A DNA stretch of 64,000 nucleotides from CAWEDP01 sp963807925 (GTDB lineage Bacteria; Acidobacteriota; Vicinamibacteria; Vicinamibacterales; CAVVIG01): NCBI GenBank assembly GCA_963807925.1, contig CAWEDP010000002.1:2666001-2730000 (forward strand), in the 5' to 3' direction. Below are positions 18,692 through 26,821 of the stretch, piece by piece (position 1 is the first letter of the stretch; each line of letters begins with the position of its first letter). The translations under genes and the position numbers were made by a program. The notes beneath the pieces are model-generated. The model had not been told where the DNA came from. It worked only from the letters and a program-made list of their open reading frames with translations, and ran no database searches.

Positions 18692-18711
18692 AATTTCCGA
18701 AAGGCATTAGG
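18692..18711 (-). repeat. Right terminal inverted repeat of the IS element
   Basis: Perfect 20-bp inverted copy of the left end; followed by the second CTGAAG at 18712-18717. Confidence 0.93.
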
Positions 18712-18767
18712 CTGAAGCCGGACACTACCGGGGGCTCGGGGCTCGGGTTGCGTTTGGAAGGAACGGG

Positions 18768-19712
18768 ATGACCAAGGCGGCGCAGTTTCCGGCGGAGACC
18801 AACCCACAGGGCGCGTTCGTGCGCCAGGCGTACACGATTCGGGGCCGCATCACAGCGGACGGATCGTCGGGCTTTCCTGCGGAGGCCGGCCGCTATCACC
18901 TCTACGTGTCGCTCGCCTGCCCCTGGGCGCATCGCTCGATCATCGTGCGCCGGCTGCTGGGACTCGAATCGGTCATCTCCATGTCGGTCGTGGATCCGGT
19001 TCGCGACGAACGCGGCTGGGCGTTTCGCGAGGGCGACGGCCACGAGCCGGATCCGGTGTGCGGCTTTCAGTTCCTGTCGGAGGCCTATCTGCGCACCGAT
19101 CCGTCGTACACGGGGCGCTACACCGTGCCGTGCGTCTGGGATCGCGTGACCGGACGGCTGGTCACCAACAACTACCCGGACATCACGATCGACCTCGAGA
19201 CCCAGTGCACCGCCTTCCATCGTCCCGGAGCGCCGGATCTCTATCCCCTCTCTCTGCGCGAGGAGATCGACGCGGTCAACCGGGTCGTGTACGAAGAGGT
19301 CAACAACGGTGTCTACAAGGCCGGGTTTGCGGCCTCACAGCAGGCGTACGAGGCTGCCGTGATCCCCCTCTTCGAGCGGCTCGACTGGCTCGAGGCGCGG
19401 CTCCGCCACAGGCGCTATCTGGTCGGCGATACGGTGACCGAGGCGGACATCCGCCTCTTCACCACGCTCGTGCGCTTCGACGCCGTGTACTACGGCCACT
19501 TCAAGTGCAACCTCCGGCGGCTCGTGGACTATCCGCACCTCTGGGGCTACGCGCGCGACCTCTTCCAGCAGCCCGGCTTCGGCGAGACCGTCAATTTCGA
19601 TCACATCAAGCGTCACTACTACATGACGCACGACCACCTGAATCCGTCGCGCATCGTGCCGGTCGGCCCGATCGTCGATTGGCAGGCCCCCCACGGACGC
19701 GGGGAGCCGTAG
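18768..19712 (+). CDS. Glutathione S-transferase of the glutathionyl-hydroquinone reductase type
   Basis: A 314-residue protein with the thioredoxin-like domain motif LYVSLACPWAHRSIIVRRLL; CPWAHR with its catalytic Cys is diagnostic of Xi-class/omega-like GSTs (YqjG, PcpF, ECM4). Further family blocks are TVPCVWDRVTGRLVTNNYPD (substituting for the usual NES-D glutathione site) and the C-terminal helical domain with VNNGVYKAGFAASQQAYE and YLVGDTVTEADIRLFTTLVR. These enzymes reductively remove glutathione from glutathionyl-hydroquinones. The gene begins 50 bp after the IS element, so its native upstream region may have been displaced. It ends 6 bp from the convergent glycosyltransferase. Confidence 0.92.
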   Translation: MTKAAQFPAETNPQGAFVRQAYTIRGRITADGSSGFPAEAGRYHLYVSLACPWAHRSIIVRRLLGLESVISMSVVDPVRDERGWAFREGDGHEPDPVCGFQFLSEAYLRTDPSYTGRYTVPCVWDRVTGRLVTNNYPDITIDLETQCTAFHRPGAPDLYPLSLREEIDAVNRVVYEEVNNGVYKAGFAASQQAYEAAVIPLFERLDWLEARLRHRRYLVGDTVTEADIRLFTTLVRFDAVYYGHFKCNLRRLVDYPHLWGYARDLFQQPGFGETVNFDHIKRHYYMTHDHLNPSRIVPVGPIVDWQAPHGRGEP

Positions 19713-19718
19713 ACTCCG

Positions 19719-21356
19719 TCACTCCGCCTTCCGCTTCACCACGTACAGCACGTCGGTGGCCTGCCACGTCGCTCGTGGCAGCGGGACCGTGCGGATCACC
19801 TGCCACCCGGGCTGCGGATGGCTGACGATCGCGAACGGGGTGGTGCGGCCAGAAGTGACGAACGGCACGTCATCCTGCGGCACCTGACCGGGCCGCAGGT
19901 GCTCCGGGTGCGCGTACAGACGCCAGCCGTTCACCGGATAACCGGCGTCGATGTCGGCCGGGGGAATCCCCGACGCCTCGAGCTGCCGCGCCAGGTCGGC
20001 GCAGGCCTCATTGAACGCCAGCAGGTCGCGCGTGCCGGTGATCGCAACGATCGCCAGGACGGTCAGAAGCGGGACGGCCATCCAGAACGCGCGCCGTTCG
20101 TTCTCGATGGCTGCGGCGGCGACAATCGCCACCGACGGGGCAAAGACCAGGTAGTAGCGGTCGTTGTACAGCCACAACACGTGCACCGCCGCCAGGAGCA
20201 CCGCGGCGTGCAGGAGCACGGCGACATACCCCGCCGGCCACCGCCGGCCCCTCGGCCGCGGGGCGACGCCGCCGGCCAACGCCACCATGAACGACGCCAG
20301 CGCGACGAGTCCGAGGCCGCGCATCACCGGCGTCACGCGCGACGACCACGCGGAGGCGGCCGCATCGCCTGGGATCATCGCGCGGGCGCCAATGTCCTGC
20401 AGGCTCCACGTCTGCCAGTCGGGCAGCGGCGACGGGATCTCGTGTGTCGCCACCAGAACCGGGACGATCAGCACGAACGCGACGGCCCCGATCGCCAGCG
20501 CCCGGCGCCATCCCACGACCGCGGCAAGCAGCAGCGGCGCGATCGGAAAGATCGCTTCGAGGACGACGCGAATCGTCCACACCATGTAGGTGGTCGGCGA
20601 GATCGACAGCACCCATTGCAGCTGGTCCTGGCGAATCGACGCCCAGTCCAGCGGCCCCAGCCACCGGGGAAGGGCCAGCTCGAGCGCCGCCATGGCGCCC
20701 AGGGAAACCCCGATCGGCGGCCCCATGCGCCGCCACGGCGCGGCGCCGTCCCGTCGCGCGAGCGCCGCCGGCACGACGACGAGCGGAAGCGCGATGCCGA
20801 TCGGACGAATGAGAAACGCCGCGATCGAGCACGCCCCGCCCACCCACAGCCGCCGCGGCCGATCCCGCGCGATGGCGCTCACGAAGAAGTACATCGCGAT
20901 GGCCGACACGTCGACGAACGGGACGTCGGTCATGAACGAAAACGACAGCGCGAAGAACACGGGATCGCAGGCGAGGGCAAAAGCGCCGAGCAGGCTCGTG
21001 CCGCGGCGGCACTCCAGCTCGCGCAGCGTGAGGTACACCGCCCAGCAGCCGAAGACCGAGAGCACCACGGTCGACAGCCGCAGGGCCACGAACGAGAAGC
21101 CGCCGATCTTCGCGAAGACCGCGCCCCAGAGCACCTGCGCCAGCGGATAGATGGCGCTGAAGGGCAGCACGCGCAGCCGGCCTGTCTCGAGCAGGTGCTC
21201 CACGCTCCAGGCGTAGACCCAGTCGTCGATGACGGGCACGTCGGCGCGGGAGCCAGCCAGCAGCCAGCCCATCGCGAAGAAGACGGCGAGCGACCCGAGG
21301 GCGAGAAGATCGCCTGCGTTCGGGCGCGGGCGGACGCGAACGGTGGGCGACGGCAC
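19719..21356 (-). CDS. GT-C superfamily membrane glycosyltransferase (GT39/ArnT-like)
   Basis: About 545 residues from a GTG at 21356 (VPSPTVRVRPRPNAGDLLAL); a longer frame from 21485 would overlap the divergent truA start. There are at least ten hydrophobic helices, beginning LLALGSLAVFFAMGWLLA. The first periplasmic loop has VPVIDDWVYAWSVEHLLETG, the paired acidic motif expected for a dolichyl- or undecaprenyl-phosphate-sugar transferase. FFALSFSFMTDVPFVDV and a soluble C-terminal domain of about 90 residues follow. It should move a sugar from a lipid carrier to an acceptor at the outer face of the inner membrane; acceptor unknown. Confidence 0.78.
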   Translation of the reverse strand: MPSPTVRVRPRPNAGDLLALGSLAVFFAMGWLLAGSRADVPVIDDWVYAWSVEHLLETGRLRVLPFSAIYPLAQVLWGAVFAKIGGFSFVALRLSTVVLSVFGCWAVYLTLRELECRRGTSLLGAFALACDPVFFALSFSFMTDVPFVDVSAIAMYFFVSAIARDRPRRLWVGGACSIAAFLIRPIGIALPLVVVPAALARRDGAAPWRRMGPPIGVSLGAMAALELALPRWLGPLDWASIRQDQLQWVLSISPTTYMVWTIRVVLEAIFPIAPLLLAAVVGWRRALAIGAVAFVLIVPVLVATHEIPSPLPDWQTWSLQDIGARAMIPGDAAASAWSSRVTPVMRGLGLVALASFMVALAGGVAPRPRGRRWPAGYVAVLLHAAVLLAAVHVLWLYNDRYYLVFAPSVAIVAAAAIENERRAFWMAVPLLTVLAIVAITGTRDLLAFNEACADLARQLEASGIPPADIDAGYPVNGWRLYAHPEHLRPGQVPQDDVPFVTSGRTTPFAIVSHPQPGWQVIRTVPLPRATWQATDVLYVVKRKAE

Positions 21357-21478
21357 AGCTGGAGGGTCGAGTATAGACTGCGCAGGCAGGTCGGACTGTC
21401 CCGGCCGGCCGGGAATCGTCGATATTCCGGCAGCCGGACACGACCGGAACGCTCCTGAAGCGAACGCCGCGGGAGACG

Positions 21479-22267
21479 ATGCCACGATTCAGGCTGACGA
21501 TCGAGTACGCCGGCACCCGCTACAGCGGATGGCAGATTCAGAAGAACGCGCGCACGATCCAGGGCGAGATCGATCGCGCGGTGCGCGCGGTGACCCGCCG
21601 TGCCGACTTCGAGCTGTACGGGGCGGGGCGCACCGATGCGGGCGTTCATGCCTCGGCGCAGACGGCGCACCTCGACGTGGCGACGTCGCTGCCCGCCGAA
21701 ACGCTGCGGCGCCGCATCAACGACGATCTGCCGGCCGACATCAACGTCCTCGAGGCGTCGGTCGTTCCGCATCGGTTTCACGCCCGCCACGACGCGGTGT
21801 CGCGGCGGTACGTGTACCAGATCGCGCGCCGGCGGACGGCCTTCGCCAAGAACTTCGTGTGGTGGGTCAAGGAGCCGCTCGACGCCGATCGGATGCGGGA
21901 GGCGGCTCGCGCGTTCGTCGGAATGCGCGATTTTCGCGCCTTCGCGGAGCGCGGTGACGCCGGGCGCGAGCCGGCGTCGACCCTCGTCCTCGTCGAGCGG
22001 CTCGACGTCGCCCTGTCCGGCGATCTGGTGCTCGTCGGCATCGAGGGATCCCACTTCCTCTGGAAGATGGTCCGCCGCATCGTCGGCGTGCTCGTGGCGA
22101 TCGGTCGCGGGGAGATGGAGCCGTCGGCGGCCGACATCCTGCCGGGGGAACCGTCGGAGGTGGCGGCGCTGACGGCGCCGCCGTCGGGACTCTTTCTCGA
22201 TCGCGTGTACTACGCGGGCGAGCGGCGTGACGCGGAGCTCCGTCCGATCACGCCGCTGCGATCCTGA
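21479..22267 (+). CDS. truA: tRNA pseudouridine synthase A
   Basis: A 262-residue protein that matches TruA throughout: FRLTIEYAGTRYSGWQIQ, the catalytic GAGRTDAGVHASAQ with Asp53, FHARHDAVSRRYVYQI, and SHFLWKMVRRIVGVLVAIGRG at the end. It isomerises uridines 38-40 in the anticodon stem-loop of many tRNAs. Length is normal for the family. The gene stops 5 bp before the convergent dienelactone hydrolase and is divergent from the glycosyltransferase. Confidence 0.96.
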   Translation: MPRFRLTIEYAGTRYSGWQIQKNARTIQGEIDRAVRAVTRRADFELYGAGRTDAGVHASAQTAHLDVATSLPAETLRRRINDDLPADINVLEASVVPHRFHARHDAVSRRYVYQIARRRTAFAKNFVWWVKEPLDADRMREAARAFVGMRDFRAFAERGDAGREPASTLVLVERLDVALSGDLVLVGIEGSHFLWKMVRRIVGVLVAIGRGEMEPSAADILPGEPSEVAALTAPPSGLFLDRVYYAGERRDAELRPITPLRS

Positions 22268-22272
22268 GCGGG

Positions 22273-23142
22273 CTACCCCAGCGCCGCCTTGTACAGCGTC
22301 ATCAGCTTGCCCCATGCGCGATCGGCGTCCGGTTTGCTGTAGATCGGCTGCCCGTTCGCCTGCTTCGGCATGTCGGGCACGCACCATCCGTGCTGCGCCT
22401 GCGCATACACTTCGATTTCGGCCGGCACCTTCGCCGCCTCGAACGCCTCCTTCAGCTTGGTCTTCGCGTCGGGCTGCTGCATGTCGTCGTTGGCGGCGAT
22501 GCCGAAGTACATCCGCGCCTTGATCTTCGGCGCCAGCAGATGCGGGCTGTCCGGATTGGCCGTCACCAGGCCGCCGCCATGGAACGACGCGCCCGCGCCG
22601 ACGCGGCTCGGCACCGCGGCCGCCGTCCTGACGACGAGCGCGCCGCCCATGCAGTAGCCCTGCGTCCCGATCTTCTTCGTGCGATCGACCTGCGACTGCC
22701 CGTCCAGCCACGCGACAAACGCGACCGCATCCCGTTCGGCGGCGCCAGCCGCGTTGATCGACCCCATCAGCGGCGTCAGCTTGGCCCGCTGCGGCGGGTC
22801 GGCGAAGTTGAAGGTCGACGCGTCCTCGAAAACCGGCGCCTTGGCGACGCGATAGAACGGATTCGGCACCAGCACCGAGTACCCCTCGGCGGCGAGACGC
22901 TTCGCGATGTCGCGCATCGACGGCCGCAGACCGAACGCGTCGGGCCAGATCACGACACCGGGATGCGATCCGCTGGCGGGGTGGACGAAGGCCGCGTCGC
23001 AGGTGCCGTCAGGCGTCTTGATGGCAACCGTTGTCTCCATGACTTGCTGCTGGGCCGCCAGATCGGCTCCCGCGGCGGCCGCAATTCCCGCTGCGACCGT
23101 CATCGACACGAAGTCCCGGCGCGTGATGTCGTCGTTTTCCAT
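22273..23142 (-). CDS. Tat-exported dienelactone hydrolase family protein
   Basis: About 289 residues from the ATG at 23142, which has AAGGAG six bases upstream. MENDDITRRDFVSMTVAAGI is a twin-arginine signal, so the enzyme should be folded before export. The alpha/beta-hydrolase core shows GTQGYCMGGALVV with Cys164 as nucleophile, IAANDDMQQPD near 225 (acid) and YAQAQHGWCVPDM near 258 (His), the Cys-Asp-His triad of dienelactone hydrolases. The natural substrate is unknown. A cytosolic paralogue lies at 24476; the two are separated by a DUF3810 gene and a block of palindromic repeats. Confidence 0.9.
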   Translation of the reverse strand: MENDDITRRDFVSMTVAAGIAAAAGADLAAQQQVMETTVAIKTPDGTCDAAFVHPASGSHPGVVIWPDAFGLRPSMRDIAKRLAAEGYSVLVPNPFYRVAKAPVFEDASTFNFADPPQRAKLTPLMGSINAAGAAERDAVAFVAWLDGQSQVDRTKKIGTQGYCMGGALVVRTAAAVPSRVGAGASFHGGGLVTANPDSPHLLAPKIKARMYFGIAANDDMQQPDAKTKLKEAFEAAKVPAEIEVYAQAQHGWCVPDMPKQANGQPIYSKPDADRAWGKLMTLYKAALG

Positions 23143-23182
23143 GCTGATCTCCTTTCGCTTGGAGATGATACTGCCTCCGGAG

Positions 23183-23373
23183 GTCCGGCTGAAGCCGGAC
23201 ATAGGGGACTGAAGCCGGACACTACGGGGACGGGCATCGCTACGAGGCCGGGCATCGCTACGGAGACGGGCATCGCGAGATCGGTCGCGCCTGGAGTGCG
23301 GTAGTCACCTTTGCGGTGTGGCAGCGTCCGGCTTCAGCCGGACCAGTGTGGTAGCGTCCGGCTTCAGCCGGAC
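23183..23373. repeat. Cluster of GTCCGGCT-AGCCGGAC palindromes
   Basis: Full 18-bp palindromes (8-bp stems, 2-base loop) lie at 23183-23200, 23326-23343 and 23356-23373, with a half copy CTGAAGCCGGAC at 23209-23220. The last two are preceded by GTGTGGCAGC or GTGTGGTAGC and followed by CAG, so a larger unit of about 30 bp is being repeated. The core is the one interrupted by the IS element. All copies are between genes, here between two minus-strand genes. Confidence 0.88.
23231..23280 (+). repeat. 18-bp direct repeat, three copies
   Basis: CGGGCATCGCTACG-type units start at 23231, 23249 and 23267; the third is partial. They lie between the palindromes of the 23183-23373 cluster and may be debris of the same repeat expansion. 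No spacers and no cas genes are present. Confidence 0.7.
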
Positions 23374-23385
23374 CAGAACGACGGC

Positions 23386-24453
23386 TCACCGTAACTGGGG
23401 CGTCCAATCGGGCCCGAAGCGGGTTCCAAGCACCAGGCGGACGACCAGATCGTAGCTGCGCGTCCCCGCTTCGACCTGATTCGCCCTGAGGTAGTCGTCG
23501 TAGACACGCCAGCCGACCCTGGCCACTCGCAGATTCACCTGCTGCCGATACCGCAGCGCCGCGGCGTCGAGATCGGCGCGCGGCCCGGGCCCCAGCCGAC
23601 GCAGGATCGCGGGCCGATCCCGGGGCGCGACGGCGCGAGCCAGTTCCCCGTACAGAAACAGCCAGCCGCTGTACTGATCCGCCGCCGTGCCGCGCAGGCA
23701 GGTGAGCCAGCCGACGAAGTTCGCCTCGGATTCGTCGGCAAATCCCGCCAGATGGCTCCACTCGTGCGCGACGACGAACGGGCGCTCGAAGGGCAGCAGC
23801 CCGCGCTGCACCAGCGTTTCGAGAAAGTACGGATCGGTCATGCCGTCCACGCCGGCCCGGCGCAGGTAGAAGTCGAGCGCGCTCGTCTTCGGTCGGGCCA
23901 CGACGATGCGCGTCTCGACGCCGAGATGGCGGACCACGCGCTGAAACGCCGCGTCGAGCGCCGGATCGACCGCCGTGGGCGCCGGCCACCCCGTCGCGTG
24001 CGCGCGGTCGTGGAGCTCGTTCACCCGATCGACAGCCGCCACCGCAGCCGCGAGCGCAGCATCAGGGGACACGGCGCGCTCGTCGAACCGCAGCCTGTCC
24101 ACGAGCGGCTGCCGCCGATAATTCAGCCCCCAGACCGCGAGGAAGATCAGGAAGAGCGCCGCGGTCCATGCGGCGGTCCGCAGCACGGCGCGCGCGAGGA
24201 CCAGGACCGCCGTCTGCCGGCGCGATCGCATGTCGGCCGCCACGGTCGCGATCAACGCGCCGACAATGGCGAGCATCAGCACGTCGAACAGCGCAAACGG
24301 CGCGAGGTTCGACGCGCGCGTGAGCAGCGGCTGGAGTCGGACGTAGAACGAGGCCGAGTAGAAGCGCTCCACCCACGCCGCCGGGATCGGCGCCGCGGCG
24401 GCGGCGCCCGCGAGCACGATGACAACGAGCTGACGCGCTAGCGGCCGCCGCAC
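23386..24453 (-). CDS. DUF3810 membrane protein with HExxH zinc-protease motif
   Basis: About 355 residues from a GTG at 24453, which clears the end of the preceding hydrolase gene. Three hydrophobic helices occupy the first 130 residues (LVVIVLAGAAAAAPIPAAWV, FALFDVLMLAIVGALIATVA, TAALFLIFLAVWGLNYRRQP). The soluble part contains FVVAHEWSHLAGFADESEAN: HEWSH at about 230-234 with the downstream ESEAN glutamate, the pattern of a membrane-anchored gluzincin, and this arrangement is typical of DUF3810. The sister signature LFLYGELARAV follows. Substrate and role are unknown. Confidence 0.85.
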   Translation of the reverse strand: MRRPLARQLVVIVLAGAAAAAPIPAAWVERFYSASFYVRLQPLLTRASNLAPFALFDVLMLAIVGALIATVAADMRSRRQTAVLVLARAVLRTAAWTAALFLIFLAVWGLNYRRQPLVDRLRFDERAVSPDAALAAAVAAVDRVNELHDRAHATGWPAPTAVDPALDAAFQRVVRHLGVETRIVVARPKTSALDFYLRRAGVDGMTDPYFLETLVQRGLLPFERPFVVAHEWSHLAGFADESEANFVGWLTCLRGTAADQYSGWLFLYGELARAVAPRDRPAILRRLGPGPRADLDAAALRYRQQVNLRVARVGWRVYDDYLRANQVEAGTRSYDLVVRLVLGTRFGPDWTPQLR

Positions 24454-24475
24454 TGCCCCGATGGCGGTGTTCCGA

Positions 24476-25153
24476 TCATCCGCGCAGCTCGCGCCCGCAG
24501 AAGGCCACCGTCTTGTCCCAGGCATCGGCGGCCGCGGCCGCGTCGTACACCTCGGGCCGCTGATCGTTGAAGAACGCGTGGTCGGCGCCGGGATACGTGT
24601 GAAATTCGTGGCGCTTGCCGAGCGCGTTCAACTGTTCGTCCAGCGCCTTGACGATGGCCGGCGTCACGAACCCGTCCTCGCCCGCGAACAGCCCGAGCAC
24701 CGGCGCCTGCAGCGACGCCAGATCCGGCTTCACGCTGGGATGGCCACCGTAGAACACCACGCACGCGCCCACCTCGGGGTTCGTGCTGGCGGCGAACAGC
24801 GAGAGCGCCCCGCCCATGCAGAAGCCGACCGTGCCGATCTTCCTGGACGTCACGAGCGGCTCCCGGGCCACCCGATCGATCGCCCCGGCGAGATCCCTCG
24901 CCGCCTCGTCGATGCGCAGGGCCATCATCAGCTTGCCTGCCTGATCCGCCGAGGCCGCCTTTTCGCCGTGATAGAGGTCCGGCGCGAGCGCCACGAAACC
25001 GGCCCCGGCGAAGCGATCGGCGATGTCCTCGATGTGCGGCACGAGTCCCCACCATTCCTGGATCACGACGAGCCCGGGACCCGGCTGCTGTGGACGCGCG
25101 AGGTACACAGGCGTCGTGTGACCGTTGGCCCGATACGTGATCCGCTCTCCCAT
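24476..25153 (-). CDS. Dienelactone hydrolase family protein (cytoplasmic)
   Basis: A 225-residue protein without signal peptide. The family triad is clear: Cys112 in GTVGFCMGGALSLF, Asp in LFAGEDGFVTP near 158 and His in PGADHAFFND near 191. The conserved Glu in VVIQEWWGLVPHIEDIADR activates the cysteine in characterised relatives. Such enzymes open dienelactones in chlorocatechol degradation, but many genomic copies act on other esters, and no catabolic genes are close by. ATG start at 25153; the gene ends 22 bp before the DUF3810 GTG, consistent with one transcript. Confidence 0.9.
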   Translation of the reverse strand: MGERITYRANGHTTPVYLARPQQPGPGLVVIQEWWGLVPHIEDIADRFAGAGFVALAPDLYHGEKAASADQAGKLMMALRIDEAARDLAGAIDRVAREPLVTSRKIGTVGFCMGGALSLFAASTNPEVGACVVFYGGHPSVKPDLASLQAPVLGLFAGEDGFVTPAIVKALDEQLNALGKRHEFHTYPGADHAFFNDQRPEVYDAAAAADAWDKTVAFCGRELRG

Positions 25154-25318
25154 CTGTTCAACCCTTCCCCATCGCCGCTGACGCGTGAGAAGCGCTCCGA
25201 TATTACTCCGACGTGCCCGACCGACGTGCAGGACGGAGTGCCCCGCAGTTCGTCGGTCGAGGCGGCCGTCGCTGCCGATCCCCGCGTCCCCTTGCCCTCG
25301 GCCCTTTGCGCTGTGTTA

Positions 25319-25334
25319 GGCTGAATTCGGACAT
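25319..25334 (+). repeat. Degenerate copy of the palindromic repeat half
   Basis: GGCTGAATTCGGACAT differs at two of 16 positions from GGCTGAAGCCGGACAT at 23188. It ends five bases before tRNA-Leu. Could be chance given its length. Confidence 0.35.
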
Positions 25335-25339
25335 CCGAC

Positions 25340-25426
25340 GCGAAAGTGGCGGAACTGGCAGACGCGCCGGACTTAGGATCCGGTAGCCGAAAGGCTTTGG
25401 GGGTTCAACTCCCCCCTTTCGCACCA
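25340..25426 (+). tRNA. tRNA-Leu (anticodon UAG)
   Basis: An 87-nt gene with encoded CCA. The acceptor stem GCGAAAG pairs with CTTTCGC, followed by discriminator A and CCA. The anticodon loop is ACTTAGGAT in the gene, giving anticodon TAG, which reads CUN leucine codons. A long variable arm (GTAGCCGAAAGGCTTTG region) marks it as a class II tRNA, as expected for Leu. The T arm GGGGGTTCAACTCCCCC is perfect. It lies directly upstream of tig. Confidence 0.95.
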
Positions 25427-25468
25427 CTCGACTCAGCCGGTTCTCCCGCCGCGGTTTCATCCACGCCC

Positions 25469-26746
25469 ATGAAGACCGAATTCGTCGACGTCAACGAGAC
25501 TCGCAAGAACGTGCACGTCGAAATTCCGCGCGAAGTAGTGGACGCCGAAATCGAGCGCCACGCCCGGGATTACTCGCGCAAGGCGCGGATTCCGGGCTTT
25601 CGCCCTGGCAAGGCGCCGGCTCGCGTCATCAAGGCCCGCTTCAAGGATCAGATCCTTCACGAGGTCGCGCACGAGCTGATTCCGCCTGCGGTGGACGAGG
25701 CGCTGCGCGAGAAAGGCGTCGAGGCGGTGGACACGCCCGACATCCGCGACGTCACGGTCGAGGAGGGGCGGCCGCTGACCTTCACGGCGTCGTTCGACAC
25801 GGTGCCGCCGTTCGAGCCGGGCGAGTACTCGAGCATCGCGCTCAGACGGCGATCCGCGGCGGTGGCCGAGGCCGCGGTCGACCAGGCGCTGGAGCGGCTG
25901 CGCGAGCGCGGCGCCACATTCGAGGCCGTCGAAGGACGCGGCGTCGATCACGGCGACACGTTGACGCTCGATATCGACCGCACCGACGCCGCCGGCGGCC
26001 ACGACAGCCACACGGACGTCAACGTCGAGCTCGGGGCATCCGCCAACCCGCCCGGGTTCGACGAGCAGCTGTTCGGCCTCGAGCCGGGCGCCACCAAGAG
26101 CTTCACCATCCAGTATCCGGAGAACTACTCGATCGCCGAGCTGGCCAATACGGCCGTCGAGTACACGGTCACCGTGAAGGGCATCAAGCGGCGGCGCCTC
26201 CCGGAGCTCGACGATGAGTTCGCGAAAGACCTGGGCGAGTTCGACACGATCGACGCGCTGCGCGCCCGCGTCAGGCAGGATCTCGAGCACGAGGCGCAGC
26301 ACGCCGCCGATCGCGAGCTGCGCGCGGACCTGATGAAGCAGCTGGCGGCGCGGGTGCCGTTCGAGGTTCCGGGGTCGCTCATCCAGCGCGAGCAGGATCG
26401 CCGCGTGGAGGACTTCGCGCACCGGCTCATGGACCAGAACATCGACCCGAACGAGGCTGGCGTCGACTGGCGCGCGTTCCGGGACAGCCAGCGGGAGGCC
26501 TCGCGGGAAGCGGTCGCGGCGTCGCTTGTCGTCGACGAGGTCGCCCGCCGCGAGCAGGTCGAGGTGAGCGACGAGGAGGTCGAGCGCGAGATCGGGCGCT
26601 ACGCCGACCGCCTCGGTCGGACGCCGGCGGCGGTCCGGGCCGAGCTCGAGAAGGAGCACGGCCTGTCACGCGTGAAGGCCACCCTGCGCCGCGACAAGAC
26701 CGTGGCGTTCCTCATCGGACGGGCCGTCGTCGGCGAGGAGGCCTGA
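25469..26746 (+). CDS. tig: Trigger factor
   Basis: A 425-residue ribosome-associated chaperone and peptidyl-prolyl isomerase that meets nascent chains. The ribosome-binding signature is intact: YSRKARIPGFRPGKAPARVI near residue 40 (G-F-R-x-G-K). The FKBP-like PPIase domain follows (about 160-240, VDHGDTLTLDIDRTDA, GFDEQLFGLEPGATKSF) and then the helical C-terminal domain. The ATG at 25469 gives the standard MKTEFVDVNETRKNVHVEI start; an open frame extends upstream through the tRNA and is not used. It opens the tig-clpP-clpX-lon cluster common in bacteria. Confidence 0.96.
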   Translation: MKTEFVDVNETRKNVHVEIPREVVDAEIERHARDYSRKARIPGFRPGKAPARVIKARFKDQILHEVAHELIPPAVDEALREKGVEAVDTPDIRDVTVEEGRPLTFTASFDTVPPFEPGEYSSIALRRRSAAVAEAAVDQALERLRERGATFEAVEGRGVDHGDTLTLDIDRTDAAGGHDSHTDVNVELGASANPPGFDEQLFGLEPGATKSFTIQYPENYSIAELANTAVEYTVTVKGIKRRRLPELDDEFAKDLGEFDTIDALRARVRQDLEHEAQHAADRELRADLMKQLAARVPFEVPGSLIQREQDRRVEDFAHRLMDQNIDPNEAGVDWRAFRDSQREASREAVAASLVVDEVARREQVEVSDEEVEREIGRYADRLGRTPAAVRAELEKEHGLSRVKATLRRDKTVAFLIGRAVVGEEA

Positions 26747-26821
26747 GCGGGCGGGCCCGGCCCGATGTGGTAAACTGGGGAGAAATCTTCCTCGCTCGGC
26801 GAATCCCCGACAACAACCTCT

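Larger units (their letters stand above)
17280..18711 (+). mobile_element. IS4-family insertion sequence, complete (1432 bp)
   Basis: Both ends carry a perfect 20-bp terminal inverted repeat, CCTAATGCCTTTCGGAAATT at 17280-17299 and its complement at 18692-18711. CTGAAG flanks it directly on both sides (17274-17279 and 18712-18717), a 6-bp target duplication. Removing the element and one copy restores GTCCGGCTGAAGCCGGAC, the palindromic repeat seen elsewhere in the window. One intact transposase fills the element. The intact ends, intact gene and exact duplication mean a recent insertion. Confidence 0.95.

Noticed and set aside
18768..19712. GST gene as part of the IS element cargo
   Set aside because: It lies outside both inverted repeats and target duplications.
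25346..25468. N-terminal extension of trigger factor
   Set aside because: The extension is translated tRNA sequence; homologues start at the 25469 Met.
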